NCBI GenBank assembly: GCA_017510725.1
Contig: JAFWMD010000075.1
Coordinates: 1-32,473 of the forward strand
Source of the DNA: Mogibacterium sp.
GTDB lineage: Bacteria; Bacillota; Clostridia; Peptostreptococcales; Anaerovoracaceae
DNA: 32,473 nucleotides
Reading direction: 5' to 3'
In this document: positions 5,392 to 14,051 of the stretch, one piece after another
Position numbering within the stretch: position 1 is the first letter of the stretch
How the letters are laid out: every line of letters starts with the position of its first letter
Made by a program: the position numbers and the translations under genes
The notes under the pieces: generated by a model
What the model saw: the letters and a program-made list of their open reading frames with translations, nothing else
Database searches by the model: none
Told to the model about the DNA's origin: nothing

Positions 5392-6573
5392 ATGAAACTC
5401 GAACTTGTAGCAACCGCGACATTCGGTCTCGAGGCGGTAGTGAGGCGAGAGATCGAAGCGCTCGGTTACAAAATAATTAAGACAGAGGACGGACGGGTCA
5501 CGTACATGGGCGACGAACGTGCCATAGTAAGATCGAACCTGTGGCTCAGGAGCGCAGACAGGGTGTACGTGCGCATGGGTGAATTCAGAGCGACCGAATT
5601 TGAGGACCTCTTTCAGCAGACGAAAGCTCTGGAATGGGAGAGCCTGATTCCTCTTGAGGGGGAGTTCCCGGTGGTGGGCGGATCGGTCAAATCGGTGCTC
5701 CACAGTGTGCCTGCATGTCAGAAAATAATTAAAAAGGCAGTCTCAGTGAGGCTGTCAGAGTTTTATTGCAGGGAGATGATGCCTGAAACCGGCGCCGAAT
5801 ACCGGATAAGGTTCATTGCCCACAAGGATCAGTTCCTGCTGCTTCTGGATACCAGCGGTGCCGGCCTGCATAAGAGGGGGTACAGGGTGCGCGATGTGGC
5901 GGCCCCAATGAAGGAGACTCTTGCCGCTGCACTCGTTCAGCTCAGCTTTTACAGAAAGGACCGCATACTGGTGGATCCGTGCTGCGGTTCGGGCACCATA
6001 CCGATCGAAGCCGCCCTCATCGCGCGTAATATAGCGCCGGGCCTGGGGCGGTCATTCGCTTCTGAAGGATGGGATATAACAGACGCCGGCCTCTGGAAAG
6101 AGGAGAGGCGGCTGGCATATGAGGCCGCCGATACAGGCGCGGACGGACCACTTCACATAACAGCAACGGATATCGACCCGAGAGCCGTCCGCGCGGCCAA
6201 AGAGAACGCGGACGAGGCCGGCGAATCCGATGACATTGACATAGTGAGAATGGACATGACCGCATGGGAGCCCGGCGCGGGTATCCCGAAAGGCGCGTCA
6301 AAAGACGACCACGTCGTGGTCATATCCAACCTGCCATACGGAAAGCGCATTGGCGATGAGACCGGCCTGAAGGCCATTTATGCGCATATCCGTGAAATTA
6401 TGGAGGAGTGTCCGAACTGGTCGTTCTTCCTTATAACATCCGACAAGTCTTTGGAAAAAGAGCTCGGACGTAAGGCAGACAGGCGCAGAAAGTTGTATAA
6501 TGGAACGATAGAAACGCAGTTTTATCAGTATCACGGAGCCAGACCGGCAAAACGCGAGGTGAATCATGACTAA
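5392..6573 (+). CDS. THUMP-domain class I SAM-dependent RNA methyltransferase (YpsC/RlmL-like)
   Basis: A protein of 393 residues with an N-terminal ferredoxin-like plus THUMP RNA-binding region (about 1-160) and a C-terminal Rossmann methyltransferase domain. Motif I is DPCCGSGT (195-202); motif IV is NLPYG (313-317), the catalytic N-x-PYG loop of guanine-N2 methyltransferases. The family modifies guanosine in 23S rRNA (RlmL half in E. coli, YpsC in Bacillus); the exact site here is inferred. GGAGG lies 8 bases before the ATG. The 3' end overlaps the next gene by 8 bases, so the two are translationally coupled. Confidence 0.88.
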   Translation: MKLELVATATFGLEAVVRREIEALGYKIIKTEDGRVTYMGDERAIVRSNLWLRSADRVYVRMGEFRATEFEDLFQQTKALEWESLIPLEGEFPVVGGSVKSVLHSVPACQKIIKKAVSVRLSEFYCREMMPETGAEYRIRFIAHKDQFLLLLDTSGAGLHKRGYRVRDVAAPMKETLAAALVQLSFYRKDRILVDPCCGSGTIPIEAALIARNIAPGLGRSFASEGWDITDAGLWKEERRLAYEAADTGADGPLHITATDIDPRAVRAAKENADEAGESDDIDIVRMDMTAWEPGAGIPKGASKDDHVVVISNLPYGKRIGDETGLKAIYAHIREIMEECPNWSFFLITSDKSLEKELGRKADRRRKLYNGTIETQFYQYHGARPAKREVNHD

Positions 6574-7501
6574 AAAAGAATTTTATTATCCTTCGACTGA
6601 CGGCAAGACTCAGATCCACGCGATCAGATGGGAGCCGGAAGGCGAACCAAAGGCGATACTGCAGATAATCCACGGCATGGTCGAGTTCATCGACAGGTAT
6701 GACGACTTTGCAAAATATCTTACTGAACACGGATACCTGGTCGTGGGTGAAGACCACATCGGCCACGGCGCTTCGGTACAGTCTGATGAATACCATGGTT
6801 ACTTCGGCAAGGAAGGCAACGCATGGGTCATCGCCGACATTCACCGTCTCAGAGAGATGATGCAGAAGGAGTTTCCTGATCTGCCTTATCTGATGCTGGG
6901 TCACAGCATGGGTTCATTCCTGATAAGGCAGTACATAACCGAGAACGGTGCAGACTATGCGAAGGGACTCTCGGGAGTCATCATCATGGGAACCGGCTGG
7001 CAGCCGGCTGCTGTACTTGCAGCAGGCAAGGTGGTCGCTAAAATGCTTGGCACCAACAAGGTCGGCAAGGCGGCAAAGCTTATAGACGGCATGTCGTTTG
7101 GCTCGTACCTCAAGAAAATAAAGAATCCGCGCACCATATCTGACTGGCTTACCAAGGATGAGAAGATAGTAGACTGGTACAGAAAACAGCCGTGGTGCAC
7201 ATTCCACTTCACTCCTAATGCGTATTATCACATGTTCAGCGGAATGCAGAAGGCTCACGATATCGAACGCATGAAGAAGCTCCCGGAGGGACTCCCTATC
7301 CTCATCACATCAGGTGCGGAAGATCCTGTAGGAGCCTGGGGCGAGGGCGTTCGCAAGTGTTTCATGGTATACACCGATAACACAAAATGCGACGTTTCGA
7401 TAAAGATTTACGACGATGACAGGCACGAGATCCTCAACGAGACTGACAGGGATCAGGTCTACGCAGACATGCTGGAGTTCCTTGACAGCTGCCTAAAGTA
7501 G
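6566..7501 (+). CDS. Alpha/beta hydrolase (serine aminopeptidase S33 / monoacylglycerol-lipase type)
   Basis: A 311-residue cytosolic hydrolase without a signal peptide. The nucleophile elbow is GHSMGS (Ser114), with the acid probably Asp253 in SGAEDPVG and the base His287 in DDRHEIL. The early HGM (36-38) supplies the oxyanion hole. The lid-type Hydrolase_4 family includes lysophospholipases and monoacylglycerol lipases; the substrate cannot be told from sequence. The start overlaps the methyltransferase stop, with GAGGTG upstream inside that gene. The pairing with an rRNA methyltransferase does not suggest a shared pathway. Confidence 0.85.
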   Translation: MTKKEFYYPSTDGKTQIHAIRWEPEGEPKAILQIIHGMVEFIDRYDDFAKYLTEHGYLVVGEDHIGHGASVQSDEYHGYFGKEGNAWVIADIHRLREMMQKEFPDLPYLMLGHSMGSFLIRQYITENGADYAKGLSGVIIMGTGWQPAAVLAAGKVVAKMLGTNKVGKAAKLIDGMSFGSYLKKIKNPRTISDWLTKDEKIVDWYRKQPWCTFHFTPNAYYHMFSGMQKAHDIERMKKLPEGLPILITSGAEDPVGAWGEGVRKCFMVYTDNTKCDVSIKIYDDDRHEILNETDRDQVYADMLEFLDSCLK

Positions 7502-7526
7502 TGCCGGACTTACGTATTTATATCGG

Positions 7527-8294
7527 ATGGAATACAGTGCGGCTCTCATATCGCGAATAATCATCGCTGCCGTTTTGGCCATATTATTTGGCAACGGCAG
7601 TGTTGTCGCGTTTAACCGCATAAAACCGAGATGGTTCGAGGACTACGATGAGGATCAGTCAGGCACCGTTCCGGGGGAACCCCGAAAGGTGCTGCCGCCT
7701 AAGCTCCTGGAAGCCGACAACGCCGGCCGTCAGAGAGTCCCGAGCAGCCCATGGAAGTACGCATTCACGGGATATTTTGCGATTACAGGCGTTTATCTTG
7801 CCATAAGGGGCGGGAGCCTCACATACGAGATTTCGGTGCTCTGTGTGCTGTTTATCGTGCTTGAGATGGCTATAGCCGACCAGATGTACAGGATAGTGCC
7901 TGACGAATTCAGTATAATGCTCGCAATATCTGCAGCGGCTTTCGTACAGTATCATGAGAAGTGGTGGGAGCCCGCGGCCGGAGCTGCATTGGGATTCGGG
8001 ATATCCCTTGCAATACTGCTGCTGGGGCTGATTCTCTTCAGGACCGGCAGTCTGGGAGGTGCGGATATCAAGTTCTTCACCTGCATGGGACTGGTGACGG
8101 GCAGGACCGGCATAGCGATAATCTTCGTACTGACTACGCTGCTCTTTGCAGTCCACTCGGCAGTGATCATTGCGGCGGGCAGGGGAAGCATCAGGGACAG
8201 GAATCCTATGCTCCCGTCTGCATGTGCAGCAGTAACTGCATACTTTCTGTTTCTCTTCAACACAGGAGACATGCTCCTGCTGAATCTGTTCTGA
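7527..8294 (+). CDS. Prepilin-type peptidase, A24 family
   Basis: A 255-residue polytopic membrane protein. The two catalytic aspartates of the A24 aspartic proteases are visible: Asp118 in ADQMYRIVPDEF and Asp180 in the G-x-x-D-x-K box (GGADIK). Hydrophobic segments fall at about 8-28, 78-94, 101-117, 129-142, 152-172, 194-216 and 232-254. The cytosolic loop at 32-75 is polar and lacks the zinc cysteines of PilD-type enzymes, so the N-methylation domain is absent or minimal, as in TadV/archaeal-type peptidases. No pilin or secretion genes are adjacent. The ribosome binding site is weak, making the exact start less certain. Confidence 0.78.
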   Translation: MEYSAALISRIIIAAVLAILFGNGSVVAFNRIKPRWFEDYDEDQSGTVPGEPRKVLPPKLLEADNAGRQRVPSSPWKYAFTGYFAITGVYLAIRGGSLTYEISVLCVLFIVLEMAIADQMYRIVPDEFSIMLAISAAAFVQYHEKWWEPAAGAALGFGISLAILLLGLILFRTGSLGGADIKFFTCMGLVTGRTGIAIIFVLTTLLFAVHSAVIIAAGRGSIRDRNPMLPSACAAVTAYFLFLFNTGDMLLLNLF

Positions 8295-8314
8295 ATCCCG
8301 GGAGTTCTCATACG

Positions 8315-9088
8315 ATGGGCGTAAACGTGCTGATAAAAATTGAATATGATGGTACGGATTTCAGCGGATGGCAGATACAGCCCAATGTACGCACAGTGCA
8401 GGGCGAGATAGAACACGTGCTCAGATACATCGCAGGCGAAGAGGTACACATCCACGGTACCAGCCGTACGGATGCGGGAGTGCATGCCCTCGGCCAGTGC
8501 GCTACATTCGAATGGAATTCGAACATGCCCGTCGAAAAGCTGCCTGAAGTAATGAACCGCAGGTTCGGAGCCGGAGGCGAAGGAAGGAGCGGTGCGCCGG
8601 GAGACATCCGCATAGTTTCTGCTGAAGTGATGCCGGATGACTTTCACGCCAGATACTCCTGTAAGGGAAAGACATACAGGTATGTGATCGATAAGACGGG
8701 CGACATCTTTGTCAGAAACCGCGCATTCCAGTATCCGGGAGCAGCAGATCTTAACACTGATGCCATGAGAGAAGCAGCAGCATACATCGTGGGTACTCAT
8801 GATTTCAAATGCTTTGAGACAGCAGGAGGCACCCCGCGTGAGTCGACAGTACGAACAGTCAGCAGGCTCGACATTACTGAAGACGATAAATCCATTGTGA
8901 TGGAGATAACAGGAGACGGCTTCCTGTATAATATGGTGAGGATAATCACCGGAACGCTCGTGGAAGCAGGTGCAGGAAAAAGGACTCCGGACAGCGTACG
9001 TGACGCCATTGAGAGCCGCGACCGTTCAAAAGCCGGATTCACTGCACCGCCGCAGGGCCTTTATCTGAAAGAAATATATTTCGAATAG
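8315..9088 (+). CDS. truA: tRNA pseudouridine(38-40) synthase
   Basis: A 257-residue enzyme that converts uridines 38-40 of the tRNA anticodon arm to pseudouridine. Asp53 in SRTDAGVHA is the catalytic residue. YDGTDFSGWQ (11-20), FHARYSCKGKTYRY and FLYNMVRI are standard TruA signatures. An open frame extends far upstream in the same phase, but that stretch is out of frame with the real peptidase gene and not protein-like. ATG 8315 with GGGAG upstream gives the canonical N-terminus. It lies 20 bases after the peptidase gene. Confidence 0.94.
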   Translation: MGVNVLIKIEYDGTDFSGWQIQPNVRTVQGEIEHVLRYIAGEEVHIHGTSRTDAGVHALGQCATFEWNSNMPVEKLPEVMNRRFGAGGEGRSGAPGDIRIVSAEVMPDDFHARYSCKGKTYRYVIDKTGDIFVRNRAFQYPGAADLNTDAMREAAAYIVGTHDFKCFETAGGTPRESTVRTVSRLDITEDDKSIVMEITGDGFLYNMVRIITGTLVEAGAGKRTPDSVRDAIESRDRSKAGFTAPPQGLYLKEIYFE

Positions 9089-9104
9089 ACCAACAGGAGA
9101 TAAA

Positions 9105-9863
9105 TTGTACAAAGTCAGGATAGACAAATTTGAAGGACCGTTCGACCTTCTCATATACCTGCTCGAGAACGCGAGGATGGACATATATGACATAAAGGTC
9201 GCAGAGATAACGGAGCAGTATATCGGCTATCTCAAGGAGATGGAGGAGCTCAACGTTGAAGTCGATACCGAGTTTATAGTGCTCGCTGCCGTACTGATAC
9301 GTCTGAAGTCGCGCATGCTGCTGCCGAGGATCAACGAAGCAGGCGAGATAGAGATAGTAGAAGACCCGAGAATAGAGCTCAGGGGAAGGCTTCTCGAATA
9401 CATGCGCATAAAGAAGGCAGCTGAGCTGCTCATGGCTGCAGAGGAGTATAACCTTGCTGTGCACGAGAAACCGGCCGAAGACATGTCTGCGTATCTTGAC
9501 AATCCGGACGAGATACTGCAGGTGAGTGACGATCAGATGGTCAATGCCTTCATACAGTTCCTGACCCGCAAGAGAAAGATAGAGGAGGTAACCAGGCGTT
9601 ACAGCAGGGTGCGCCGCCGCAAGGAGACCATTGAAACGCGCATCCTTGAGATGACGGAGATCCTCGAAAGAAAGTTCAAAGAAGGAAACGGCAAGGTGCT
9701 CTTCAACGAGCTTCTGCCTGAAAAGCCGGACAGATATGACATAACGCTCAGCTTTATGTCGCTGCTCTCAATGATAAAGAACCAGGGCTATGACGCTGAG
9801 CAGACTGAGAACTTCGGCGAGATAAAAGTCATCAGGAGGGAGACCGCAGATGTACAGCAATAA
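9105..9863 (+). CDS. scpA: Segregation and condensation protein A
   Basis: A 252-residue kleisin subunit that bridges the SMC dimer and binds ScpB for chromosome compaction. The N-terminal FEGPFDLLIYLLE and the following IAxITEQY-like helix are the ScpA signature; the C-terminal winged helix (KVLFNELLP...) binds the SMC head. It uses a TTG start, supported by AGGAGA placed 5 bases upstream and by the family N-terminus beginning immediately after. It overlaps scpB by 14 bases. Confidence 0.94.
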   Translation: MYKVRIDKFEGPFDLLIYLLENARMDIYDIKVAEITEQYIGYLKEMEELNVEVDTEFIVLAAVLIRLKSRMLLPRINEAGEIEIVEDPRIELRGRLLEYMRIKKAAELLMAAEEYNLAVHEKPAEDMSAYLDNPDEILQVSDDQMVNAFIQFLTRKRKIEEVTRRYSRVRRRKETIETRILEMTEILERKFKEGNGKVLFNELLPEKPDRYDITLSFMSLLSMIKNQGYDAEQTENFGEIKVIRRETADVQQ

Positions 9864-10434
9864 AACTATGAAATCCGCTCTCGAGACCATGATGTTCATG
9901 TGGGGAGAGCCGCTCGAAGTCAAGGATGCTGCAGAAGTACTCGAGGCTGATAAAAAAGATATACGTGAGCTCTTCAGGGAGCTTCAGGCAGAATACGAGC
10001 AGGAAGGCAGAGGCATAAGGATACGCGAAGTCGATGATGCATTCGGATTTGTTACCCTGGCTGATAACGACATGTTCCTCAAAAAGCTCTGCACTCCGGT
10101 AAGGATCAGAAGGCTGTCACAGGCTGCGCTCGAGGTGCTTGCGATAATCGCATACCGCCAGCCGGTGACGAGGTCTGAGATCGACTCCATAAGAGGCATA
10201 AAGAGCGAAAGAGTCATAGACGGACTCATCGATAAAGAGCTGGTAGAGGTCTCGGGCAGATCTGAAGGTGTCGGAAGGCCGCTGCTCTATGTAACAACAA
10301 AGGAATTTCTCAAGAAGTTTGGTTTTTCCTCACTCAGGGATCTCCCGGAGGTACCGGAGTATGAAGAGATGAGACGCGAGCGTGAAGAGGAAAGATACGG
10401 ACAGTTAGCGATTGATTTTGAGGATAAGGAATGA
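9850..10434 (+). CDS. scpB: Segregation and condensation protein B
   Basis: A 194-residue winged-helix protein that dimerises and binds ScpA in the SMC-ScpAB condensin complex. The block RRLSQAALEVLAIIAYRQPVTR and the following IRGI..ERVIDGLIDKELVE region are diagnostic. AGGAGG lies 9 bases before the ATG, inside scpA. The 3' end overlaps rluB by four bases (ATGA), so scpA-scpB-rluB is one translationally coupled unit, as in many Bacillota. Confidence 0.94.
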   Translation: MYSNKTMKSALETMMFMWGEPLEVKDAAEVLEADKKDIRELFRELQAEYEQEGRGIRIREVDDAFGFVTLADNDMFLKKLCTPVRIRRLSQAALEVLAIIAYRQPVTRSEIDSIRGIKSERVIDGLIDKELVEVSGRSEGVGRPLLYVTTKEFLKKFGFSSLRDLPEVPEYEEMRREREEERYGQLAIDFEDKE

Positions 10435-11132
10435 GAATAAACCAGTATATAGCATCAGCAGGCGTTACAAGCCGCCGCAAGGCAGATGAATTGATAGAAG
10501 ACGGCCGCGTGAAGGTCAATGGCGCAGTGCTTACCACGCCGGGATATCACGTGGAGCAAGGGGATATAGTAGAAGTAGACGGCGTACGCATCGCTCCGGC
10601 AGAGCGCAAGGTATATTACCTTCTAAACAAACCGGCAGGCTATGTGACATCGACTGCAGACAAGGAAGGCAGGCCTCTGGTTACGGAACTTGTTCCGGAT
10701 GATATCAGAGTGTTCCCTGTGGGAAGACTCGATCTCAATACTACAGGCCTCCTGATACTCACAAACGACGGGGATCTGTCTAATAAACTGATGCATCCGT
10801 CCCACGAGTTCAGCAAAAGATATCTCGTAAGAGCCCAGGGCATAGTTACCAGGGCTGAGGCTGCTAGACTCGAAAAGGGCATAGACATAGGCGGATTTGT
10901 CACATCTCCGTCTGACGTGCATCTGCTGAAGCACGACCGTAACTCTACGGTGGCAGAGATTGTCATCCACGAGGGCAAAAACCGCCAGGTACGCCGCATG
11001 TTTAAGGCGATAGGTCATCCTGTGCTGGAACTCTGCCGCACAGGCCTGGGGAATCTGGAGATCGGAAGGCTGGCAGTAGGGCAGTGCCGCAAGCTGAGTC
11101 CTGCCGAAGTAGAGCAGTTAAAGCGCATATAA
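10431..11132 (+). CDS. rluB: Ribosomal large-subunit pseudouridine synthase B
   Basis: A 233-residue RsuA/RluB-family enzyme. The N-terminal S4 RNA-binding domain is at 1-60 (MRINQYIASAGVTSRRKADE). The catalytic Asp101 lies in GRLDLNTTGLLILTNDG, and the family-specific HEGKNRQVRRM segment follows. RluB modifies helix 89 of 23S rRNA (U2605 in E. coli numbering). The start overlaps the scpB stop by 4 bases. A strong bidirectional terminator follows. Confidence 0.93.
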   Translation: MRINQYIASAGVTSRRKADELIEDGRVKVNGAVLTTPGYHVEQGDIVEVDGVRIAPAERKVYYLLNKPAGYVTSTADKEGRPLVTELVPDDIRVFPVGRLDLNTTGLLILTNDGDLSNKLMHPSHEFSKRYLVRAQGIVTRAEAARLEKGIDIGGFVTSPSDVHLLKHDRNSTVAEIVIHEGKNRQVRRMFKAIGHPVLELCRTGLGNLEIGRLAVGQCRKLSPAEVEQLKRI

Positions 11133-11140
11133 TCGCATGA

Positions 11141-11164
11141 AAAAAGGAGCTGAAGCTCCTTTTT
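11141..11164. terminator. Bidirectional intrinsic terminator between rluB and livF
   Basis: AAAAAGGAGC (11141-11150), TGAA loop, GCTCCTTTTT (11155-11164). Since the stem is flanked by A's and T's it has a U-run on either strand and serves both converging operons. Confidence 0.88.
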
Positions 11165-11182
11165 GTGTGTTTATTATAATAT

Positions 11183-11887
11183 TTATTCTCCGAGGTAAGC
11201 CTGCTGTACACGAGTGTCGTTGAGCAATGCTTTTCCCGGACCGGCCATCGTTATGACGCCAGTCTCCATTACATATGCATAGTCGGAGATCTCAAGGGCG
11301 GCCTTGGCGTTCTGCTCGATAAGCAGGATGTTTACGCCGTCTTCTTTGATCTTCTGTATTACTGCAAAGATGTCCTTGATGACAAGCGGAGCGAGTCCGA
11401 GCGAAGGCTCGTCGAGCATGAGAAGCTTTGGCTTGGACATCAGTGCTCGTGCTACCGCAAGCATCTGCTGCTCTCCTCCTGAGAGAGTGGCGCCAAGCTG
11501 CCATGTTCTGCCTGCTATTCTAGGGAAAAGCTCATATACCCAATCCCTGTCCCTTGCGATTTCGGCCTTATCCTTGCGGAGATATGCGCCAGCGGCTATG
11601 TTCTCGTCTACAGTAAGATCCGGGAAGATCCTGCGCCCCTCAGGACAGAGGATTATGCCTTCACCGACGATGTCTTTCGTCTTGAGCGATGTGATCTCTG
11701 TGTCGTCCCAGTAAACGTGACCGTCGCTCTTAGGAACCAGTCCCATGACCGACTTGAGCGTCGTGGACTTTCCTGCACCGTTGGCGCCGATCAGTGAGAT
11801 GATCTTGCCGTCCGGCACATCGATATCTATACCTCTGAGAGCGTGGATACCGCCGTAATGTACATTCAGATTCCTGATTGCCAGCAT
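11183..11887 (-). CDS. livF: Branched-chain amino-acid ABC transporter ATP-binding protein LivF
   Basis: A 234-residue ABC ATPase, one of the two nucleotide-binding subunits powering high-affinity leucine/isoleucine/valine uptake. Walker A is GANGAGKS (34-41), the signature is LSGGEQ (135-140) and Walker B is LLMLDE (155-160). The switch-region Gln in LLIEQN, replacing the usual His, is typical of LivF. It starts with TAATG, sharing one base with the livG stop, and has GGGAGGTG within livG as ribosome binding site. It is the last gene of the livKHMGF operon. Confidence 0.93.
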   Translation of the reverse strand: MLAIRNLNVHYGGIHALRGIDIDVPDGKIISLIGANGAGKSTTLKSVMGLVPKSDGHVYWDDTEITSLKTKDIVGEGIILCPEGRRIFPDLTVDENIAAGAYLRKDKAEIARDRDWVYELFPRIAGRTWQLGATLSGGEQQMLAVARALMSKPKLLMLDEPSLGLAPLVIKDIFAVIQKIKEDGVNILLIEQNAKAALEISDYAYVMETGVITMAGPGKALLNDTRVQQAYLGE

Positions 11888-12735
11888 TATTCGTCACCTC
11901 CCAGATAAGCTTCAATAACAGCAGGGTTAGCCTGGATCTCAGCAGGCGTGCCGTCAGCGATCTGACCGCCGTAGTTGAGCACGTAGATGTGTTCGCAGAT
12001 ACCCATGATGACCTGCATGTGGTGCTCGATCATCAGTATGGACAGGTCAAACTCATCACGTATCCTTCCTATGAATCTCATTAGATCGTCGGATTCCTGC
12101 GGGTTCATGCCTGCGGCCGGTTCGTCGAGCAGCAGGATCGAAGGGTGCGTAGCGAGCGCACGCGCGATCTCGAGATGTCTCTGCTTTCCGTAAGGAAGTG
12201 AGGTCGCAAGATCGTTTCTGTTCTCATAGAGGTCGACCTTGCGGAGCAGTTCTTCGGCTTCGGCTCTCATCGCTGCTTCCTCGGTGCGTGCCTTCTTGCT
12301 CCTGAATGTCGCTCCGAATACCGATTCGGTCTGGTTCATGTGCATCGCCACCATTACGTTTTCCATTACAGTCATGCCCTTGAAGAGCCTGATGTTCTGG
12401 AAAGTACGGGCTACACCCAGCTTGGTAACCTTGTCAGGCAGCATAGTTATTGCTTTTGTGTATTTACCCGCATTGCGTCCTTTGTAGGCATCTTTCATCT
12501 TGCCCTGCGGATGGTTTTCTATTACGACTTTGCCGTTGATTTCAACGGATCCGTTGGTCGGCTCATAAACGCCTGTTATGCAGTTGAATGCAGTAGTCTT
12601 GCCGGCGCCATTAGGTCCGATAAGGCCTACGATCTCATTCTTGTGAACATCAAGGTTCAGATTGTCGACAGCGACTACTCCGCCGAACTGCATTGTTATA
12701 TCGGAGAGCCTGAGTACTACTTCTCTGTTGTCCAT
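11887..12735 (-). CDS. livG: Branched-chain amino-acid ABC transporter ATP-binding protein LivG
   Basis: A 282-residue ABC ATPase, the partner of LivF. Walker A is GPNGAGKT (40-47). The signature is the LivG-typical LPYGKQR in place of LSGGQ, and Walker B is ILLLDEPAAGMNP. A LivG-specific insert lies between Walker A and the signature. ATG 12735 is chosen because AGGAGG sits about 7 bases upstream; a GTG at 12738 is possible but too close to that site. Start and livM stop share one base (TGATG). Confidence 0.93.
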   Translation of the reverse strand: MDNREVVLRLSDITMQFGGVVAVDNLNLDVHKNEIVGLIGPNGAGKTTAFNCITGVYEPTNGSVEINGKVVIENHPQGKMKDAYKGRNAGKYTKAITMLPDKVTKLGVARTFQNIRLFKGMTVMENVMVAMHMNQTESVFGATFRSKKARTEEAAMRAEAEELLRKVDLYENRNDLATSLPYGKQRHLEIARALATHPSILLLDEPAAGMNPQESDDLMRFIGRIRDEFDLSILMIEHHMQVIMGICEHIYVLNYGGQIADGTPAEIQANPAVIEAYLGGDE

Positions 12736-14042
12736 CACTTGCCCTCCTTATCGAATACTATTACGGAGTCAGAAACCTCAAGAGGTGTGAAGAGAGCTTC
12801 TCCTGAAGCCTTCCTTGCCTCATTGGAGGCTTTTGCTTCCTTTGCTCTGCTCTTTGCCGCCGCGTTTGCAGCCCTTGCTTCACGCTTTGCAGATGCTTTT
12901 GCCTTGCGTCTTGCAGGCCACGACTTCAGATTGGCAGGGAGGTTTTTCAGCCCTGAGACAAATTTGTCCCAGTTGAATTCCCTGTCGCCCATGATACCGC
13001 GGGAGTAGAAGAGCACTATCAGCATGATAAGTACCGCGAACACGACTTTACGGAAACCAGGTCTCATGAATGTAGCCGAAATACCCAGCCACTTTCCTGC
13101 GTCGAGACCTCTGAGCCACCATTCAGATGCAGCCGTGAACAGGAATGCACCTATCACGGAACCCGTGATTGAGCCGATTCCTCCGATGACCACTATGAGA
13201 AGGATTTCGTAGGTCATAACGGTGTTGAACGGTGTGGCGTTGATCGTGGTCTGGAACATCGCCAGGAGTGCACCGCTTATGCCGGCAAAGAAGGAAGATA
13301 TTACGAACGATATCTCCTTATGTTTGAAAAGGTTGATTCCCATGGCCTCTGCGGCTATTTCATCATCACGGATGGCACGGAATGCACGTCCGTATGTTGA
13401 GTTTATGAGCAGCAGGATTATAGCTATGCATATGCCCGAAATAAGAACAGGGAATATGGCGTTGCCGTATGTTGTGTACTTACGCAGCACGTTCGATCCG
13501 TTGGTGACAGGGCCGAGTGTGTTCCACTGGAAAAATGCCCTGAGGATCTCAGCAAAGCCGAGTGTGGCGATCGCGAGATAGTCTGACTTGAGTCGCAGTA
13601 CCGGGATACCGATGAGGAATGCGACTACAGCGACCAGAAGTCCTGCACCAAGCATAGGGAGCAGCATGCCCAGATAGTGGCCGAATACTCCGAGGCTGCC
13701 CTCGAGTGTCTCTACGATCGACCATTTGATGACGCCGCCTTCAAAGTACTGATATACGGCATCATGCGATGCTGCAGGTATGGTGAATATGGCGTATGTG
13801 TATGCGCCTATGAGCATGAATCCGGCCTGGCCGAGTGAGAAGAGTCCCGTGAAGCCGTTCAGCAGGTTCATCGATGCAGCTACCAGCGCGTAGATGGATC
13901 CTTTTTCGATAACGGTGATCAGCATCTTCCAGGATGACCCAGGGGAGATCATAATGTCTCCGACATATACAAAGACCAGGAAGAGAGCGATGGCCGCTAC
14001 GGAGAGAGCCGCTTTGGTTTTCTTGTTCAGTGTCGTTTCCAT
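12735..14042 (-). CDS. livM: Branched-chain amino-acid ABC transporter permease LivM, with an Ala/Lys-rich C-terminal tail
   Basis: A 435-residue inner permease subunit with around ten membrane segments in the first 350 residues. The conserved permease segments ASMNLLNGFTGLFSLGQAGFM, YLAIATLGFAEILR and the EAA-like loop AFRAIRDDEIAAEAMGIN are present. The family is usually 300-360 residues long. Here the last 80 or so residues form a soluble tail rich in Ala, Lys, Arg and Glu (WPARRKAKASAKREARAAN and similar), predicted helical and cytosolic, ending in an acidic stretch. GGAGGGCG lies before the ATG. The gap to livH is nine bases. Confidence 0.92.
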   Translation of the reverse strand: METTLNKKTKAALSVAAIALFLVFVYVGDIMISPGSSWKMLITVIEKGSIYALVAASMNLLNGFTGLFSLGQAGFMLIGAYTYAIFTIPAASHDAVYQYFEGGVIKWSIVETLEGSLGVFGHYLGMLLPMLGAGLLVAVVAFLIGIPVLRLKSDYLAIATLGFAEILRAFFQWNTLGPVTNGSNVLRKYTTYGNAIFPVLISGICIAIILLLINSTYGRAFRAIRDDEIAAEAMGINLFKHKEISFVISSFFAGISGALLAMFQTTINATPFNTVMTYEILLIVVIGGIGSITGSVIGAFLFTAASEWWLRGLDAGKWLGISATFMRPGFRKVVFAVLIMLIVLFYSRGIMGDREFNWDKFVSGLKNLPANLKSWPARRKAKASAKREARAANAAAKSRAKEAKASNEARKASGEALFTPLEVSDSVIVFDKEGK

Positions 14043-14051
14043 GGCGCCCTC

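Noticed and set aside
7961-8314. Long N-terminal extension of TruA
   Set aside because: The extension is an out-of-frame reading of the peptidase gene. The conserved TruA N-terminus starts at ATG 8315.
12736-12738. GTG start for livG
   Set aside because: It would be only three to four bases from AGGAGGG. ATG at 12735 has normal spacing.
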